Shown here: positions 60,324 to 64,000 of the stretch, piece after piece
Layout: the number at the start of each line of letters is the position of its first letter
Position numbering within the stretch: position 1 is the stretch's first letter
Source of the DNA: Sinotaia quadrata
Lineage: Eukaryota > Mollusca > Gastropoda > Architaenioglossa > Viviparidae
Direction: 5' to 3'
Assembly: GCA_028829895.1 (NCBI GenBank)
Contig: CM054178.1
Coordinates: 100,430,058-100,494,057, forward strand
Length of the DNA: 64,000 nt
Translations under genes and position numbers: made by a program
Notes under the pieces: model-generated
The model's input: only the letters and a program-made list of their open reading frames with translations
The model's database searches: none
What the model was told of the DNA's origin: nothing

Positions 60324-63300
60324 GATTGGCGGGAAAAAAGTCACAGGAAAAAAAGTCACAAGAAAAAGTCGCAGAAGATAAATCACAGAAAAGTGTGTAT
60401 GAATCTGACGTGTTATCACTAAACAAGTACGCATTTACACATCCAAGCAAGTATGAGTATCATAATTTAATTTGAAAAATAATTTTGCGTTCTTTTCATA
60501 TCACGAGAAAAATCACAAAATAAACTAAAATTAGTTTAAATGTTTACTACATGCAATAATTTGGGGAACTAAACTGAACATAAAATAAGACACCAATGCA
60601 ATCATATGATTGTAGCATTCAATGCAATTGTCAGGCTAAAGCAAAACTTAGCCCGGCATCACTCCATTAAACATTTGAAAATTAAAATAAATAAAATCTA
60701 GATATACAAGGTGTATAAGAAACAGAGTACATGATACACATTCAAAGCATTTAACCAAGACTGACCAGCCACTCCAAGACACTAGCAGGATATTAGAATT
60801 ATACAAGACTGACCACCCAGGGCTAGAGTACAGGAAACGGTTGGGGATCAAAGGGTCACTTGTAACTGACGATAGAGGGAAGGGTTAGTCTCAAAGAAAT
60901 AATGGGAAAATAAGAAACCTTTATATAAACCGGTTCAGCTATTTCTCGCCACTTGCCCTCCCTTTCCCCCACAACCCCCTCACCCAGCGCGAAAGCGGCG
61001 GAAGCCGGAAGCGCCCCCTACTCTCCATCCATCCAACCATCTCGCCACTTGCTCAGAACAATCCGCGGTTTTAGAACGCGCAGGAGCAGTCTCAGAGATT
61101 TTGTCTGGTAATTTTGAAGTCAGAAAGACTTGTAAAGTATTAAAGACTAATTCCTGAGTGCAGTATATCTAAAAGAAGAAAATTGTACTCCAACCAGATG
61201 ACGTTTGGTTCTTGGGTTTCGGAACGAGAAAAGGTATGTGTTGACTGATTTTAATTTTAGTAAAAACTTAGTAAAATAAATATAGAATGTGTGAGAATGA
61301 TTTATGTATTTTAATTATACGTTTCTTTCGGCTTAGTGTCAATGTGCTCAGGGAAGTAATAGCCATTGTCACTCATATACTTTATTTTGTAGTCAGCAGT
61401 TATTTACACTGCCTTAATTGTTAAATTTCAGAACCAACGCTATCCCTTGTCAGAGCAGACGACAGGTTCTGTGCTGTTTGTTTACGTGGGAGCGAAAGGG
61501 GAGGAGCAACCTTGTTAGTCAAGGGCCGCTGGTTGAGAAGATTTACGTTGTCACGGGCTCAGCGTTTCGACTGAACTCCTCTTCGTCCGGACTTGGAACT
61601 TTATAGCTAAGTATTCGAGCCGGGCATTGAACTGAGTGCATATACTGATACACGTGTATTGTGGTTGAAAATTGAGACTGAAATTCGTGTAGGAAAGGAA
61701 GATAAGTAGTAAGAGGAAAACGGACATTGAAACTCACTTTCGTTCAGGGGAGGCTAGTTGATTCCCTGATTCGGGTTAGGACCAAACTATTTGTAACTTG
61801 TTTGATAATTGAAAATTAATAATTGTTCTTTCTCTTGTTTTCTTTTCTTTTTCTTTTATTGTTATATAAAGTTTATTGTTAAATTTTCATTATTCATTGT
61901 CATTCTTGTCTAGTAATATTTTATAAGTGTTATCGTCACACATCTGTCTTGGGTCTGTCTTTGTCTTATCTGTCTGTCTGTCCTATCTGTGAGGAATCGT
62001 TTCCTCTGGGGGCTCAATACGAGTTACCGGAAGTGACGTCCTCAAATTGTTGTCCGTCCTAGATACACGTATTTAGGGGGTACCAACAGCAATATAAACA
62101 TTTTTAGATAGCTGTATGGTAGGTGAGTTTTATTTATATTGCATGCCACCGTTCAAATTTATAGTTTATTAGAACTTAAAAATATTTCGACCGTTTTGAT
62201 TAATTAGTACCATATTTAAACTTTATAATCGCCGAGTAGTACAAGAACAATAGAACACTATTAATATTACAGCTAATACAGTTCAATTTTTAAATCTCGA
62301 TCGGGAAATAATTTCCTGAAGCGAAAAGAAACTGGCGCATTGACATAAAATGAAACTGAATAAAATGTCATCAATTAAATCATGTTTCAAGCAGTCACAT
62401 CACACTAAACATTTGTTGGTAATGTATGTTAGGTAATTTTTTAAAGAACATTTTATTCTACAGTTACCAGCTGTAGATATTAAACAAGAAAAGAGTTGTG
62501 GAACAATGCACGTCAGACTGAAGTTTCTAAAAAAAAAAAAAAAAAACATAGAAAGGATAAAACACTGCTGGTCTGCTACGGCTATTGTAATTGACCGCAC
62601 TGATCCCATTAATGCTTTGTCTGAATAGTGTTATCACTAAACTAGTACCACCATACAATGCGCCCTGCTTTCCTTTGAATCAAATTTATGCTAGCGTAGT
62701 TCTTTGGCATTCATTTGAATTACACTTGTAGAATTGGGTCATACGCGTAGCTATAGTTTAAATCTTATTTACTATGTGAGTTGTATCGGAGAGATAATGT
62801 TGTTGTTGTTGTTGTTCCGCTTACATTCACCCCAGAAGCTGCAAGAGACCTTTCATCTTCTCGATGTTCTCAGTCTTGATTTGCTTCTGGGGGGATTCGG
62901 AAGGGGCTGGCGGAAGGGGGTGAAACAGGCAGCACCAATTTGGCGCACACCTTCAGCCGCCCTCCATTGGTGGGAATCCTCAGAGAGATAAGAGGCAGAT
63001 TCTTTTAAATTACAATCACACACACACAAACAAAATAAAAACATCTTTTACTCCGAGCGAGAATCACACCACGATTTTCTTGGGCGAGAGGTTAATAATT
63101 TCTGCACAATCACCTACATTTACTGTTATTCAGTCTATAATATACGTGTTTATGGACACAATCATAACAACATATCTAAGTATGAATAAAATATATAATT
63201 AAATGTGTGAATTATAATATGAATATGTACACGATATACAAATCACACACACACACACATATTTAACCACGATCCTAATGAGCCGTCCCTTTCTGTGACT

Positions 63301-63387
63301 TTTCTTCCGTTACTTCTTTTCCTGTTACTTTTTTTCCTATGACTTTTTTCCTGTGACTTTTTTCCGTAACTTTTTTCCCCGCTCACC
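60324..63387. mobile_element. Possible nonautonomous DNA transposon with inverted repeat ends
   Basis: The left end has GGCGGGAAAAAAGTCACAGG then AAAAAAGTCACAAG, GAAAAAGTCGCAG; the right end read on minus has GCGGGGAAAAAAGTTACGG then AAAAAAGTCACAGG and more of the same. Both ends are made of short direct repeats of an AAAAAGTCAC core in opposite orientation. The 9-base TTTAAATAT lies outside each (60315-60323 and 63388-63396), which would suit a Mutator-like element. It is AT-rich and could be chance. No transposase is seen inside; the interior (61070-62100) instead shows LTR-like AT-rich sequence. Minus frame 60648-60851 and others are unrecognised. Confidence 0.4.
62527..62546. repeat. Poly-A run
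   Basis: About 19 A in a row. Could be the tail of a retrotransposed sequence, but I find no source upstream. Confidence 0.9.
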
Positions 63388-63392
63388 TTTAA

Positions 63393-63396
<4 letters not shown>

Positions 63397-63423
<27 letters not shown>

Positions 63424-64000
63424 ACGTGCACTTGCCCACATCTATGAAATACACTCGCTCTTCGCTATCGGAGTCAAACAGCTCTATAAACGGCACAACC
63501 TAGGCGACATCAGTTAAGGTCAAACTAGGTCATAACCTTTGAGGGTCATCTCATCCAGCTTGCCGGCTAGGTCAACCGGTTGAATGATAAATTACGAGTG
63601 TACCCTATGACACGCCGCCTTAGCAGTATTTCAGGTATCATTAATGACGGCGCCAATGACCGCTTAATTTCTTTTAAAATTTATTAACTTATTTGTATTC
63701 AAGCTGAGAAATTTTATACTTTCGTTTATGTTTAGTTTAGCTCTGAAGTACGTGTGTGTGTGTGTGTGTGCATGAGAGAGTGACTGAGTGTGTATGTATG
63801 TGTTTATATGTGTGTATGATTATATCTGTCGGAATGGGGGAGGACATGAAAATAAGTTCTTATGTGTGTTTTTTTTTAATTCGCATATTATTGGATCGAA
63901 TTGAATAAGATGTGTAAGTTAAAATAAAAAAGAAAGAAAAGATATGTGTGATCTGTTTAGATGACAATTGTAAGTTAGTTCGATAGCAGTCTACTATTCA
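63397..64000. other. Unannotated right edge with CA and GT tracts
   Basis: (CA)n at 63400-63422 and (GT)n at 63752-63770. No gene recognised. Confidence 0.5.

Noticed and set aside
61995..62015. TGGGGGCTCAATACGAG as a primer-binding site
   Set aside because: Only the first nine bases match the tRNA-Pro site, and no LTR end lies immediately before it.

Overview
The window is animal nuclear DNA. It has long di-, tri- and tetranucleotide microsatellites, about a dozen minisatellites, and remains of several retroelement and DNA-transposon families. I found no host gene, rRNA or tRNA that I can support. The mix (R2/NeSL-like LINE, GTF2IRD2/ZBED-like hAT, INT-before-RT gypsy-type element, dense VNTRs) fits a marine invertebrate, and I lean to a mollusc. 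That assignment is an inference with low to moderate confidence.

Layout. 1-5 kb: a minisatellite, a decayed restriction-like-endonuclease LINE followed by a second 5'-truncated copy of its 3' end, then a probable solo LTR holding an (AT)n tract. 5-19.7 kb: almost entirely noncoding, with many minisatellites of 31-83 bp unit, one carrying an inverted unit. 19.7-20.8 kb: an LTR 3' fragment next to facing (GT)n and (CA)n tracts, and a short hairpin repeat with a (GAT)n tail. 21.3-26.5 kb: a hAT element with TIRs and an 8-bp target duplication, inserted in a minisatellite. A 1.7-kb solo LTR with its own 5-bp duplication sits inside the first codons of the hAT transposase. 27-32.4 kb: noncoding, repeats only. 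32,424-40,119: a complete, apparently very young LTR retrotransposon. 41-52 kb: noncoding with another related solo LTR (49.9-51.6 kb) and a minus-strand LTR segment. 52.9-59.3 kb: a decayed minus-strand gypsy-type element in the order Gag-PR-INT-RT-RNaseH, with its 3' LTR. 60.3-63.4 kb: a possible nonautonomous DNA transposon bounded by inverted repeats.

The main discovery is the 7.7-kb element at 32.4-40.1 kb. It has two 1,690-bp LTRs in which I saw no mismatch, a 5-bp target duplication, an 18-nt primer-binding site matching tRNA-Pro as in gammaretroviruses, and a purine tract. It has no protease, reverse transcriptase, RNase H or integrase. Its only gene is an intact 1,002-codon ORF with a Gag-like coiled-coil N-terminus and a long acidic, Ser/Thr-rich tail containing 33-residue repeats. 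It looks like a nonautonomous, protein-coding LTR element mobilised by relatives. Several LTRs in the window share its length class, TGTGA/TGTAG-type starts, ACGTAACA-type ends and 5-bp duplications, and the minus-strand gypsy-type element has an LTR starting TGTGACG, so partners of the same group are plausible.

How the parts relate: the nested order (minisatellite, then hAT, then LTR) gives a relative history of insertion. LTRs of one broad group occur as a complete element, solo LTRs and fragments, which points to repeated activity followed by LTR-LTR recombination.
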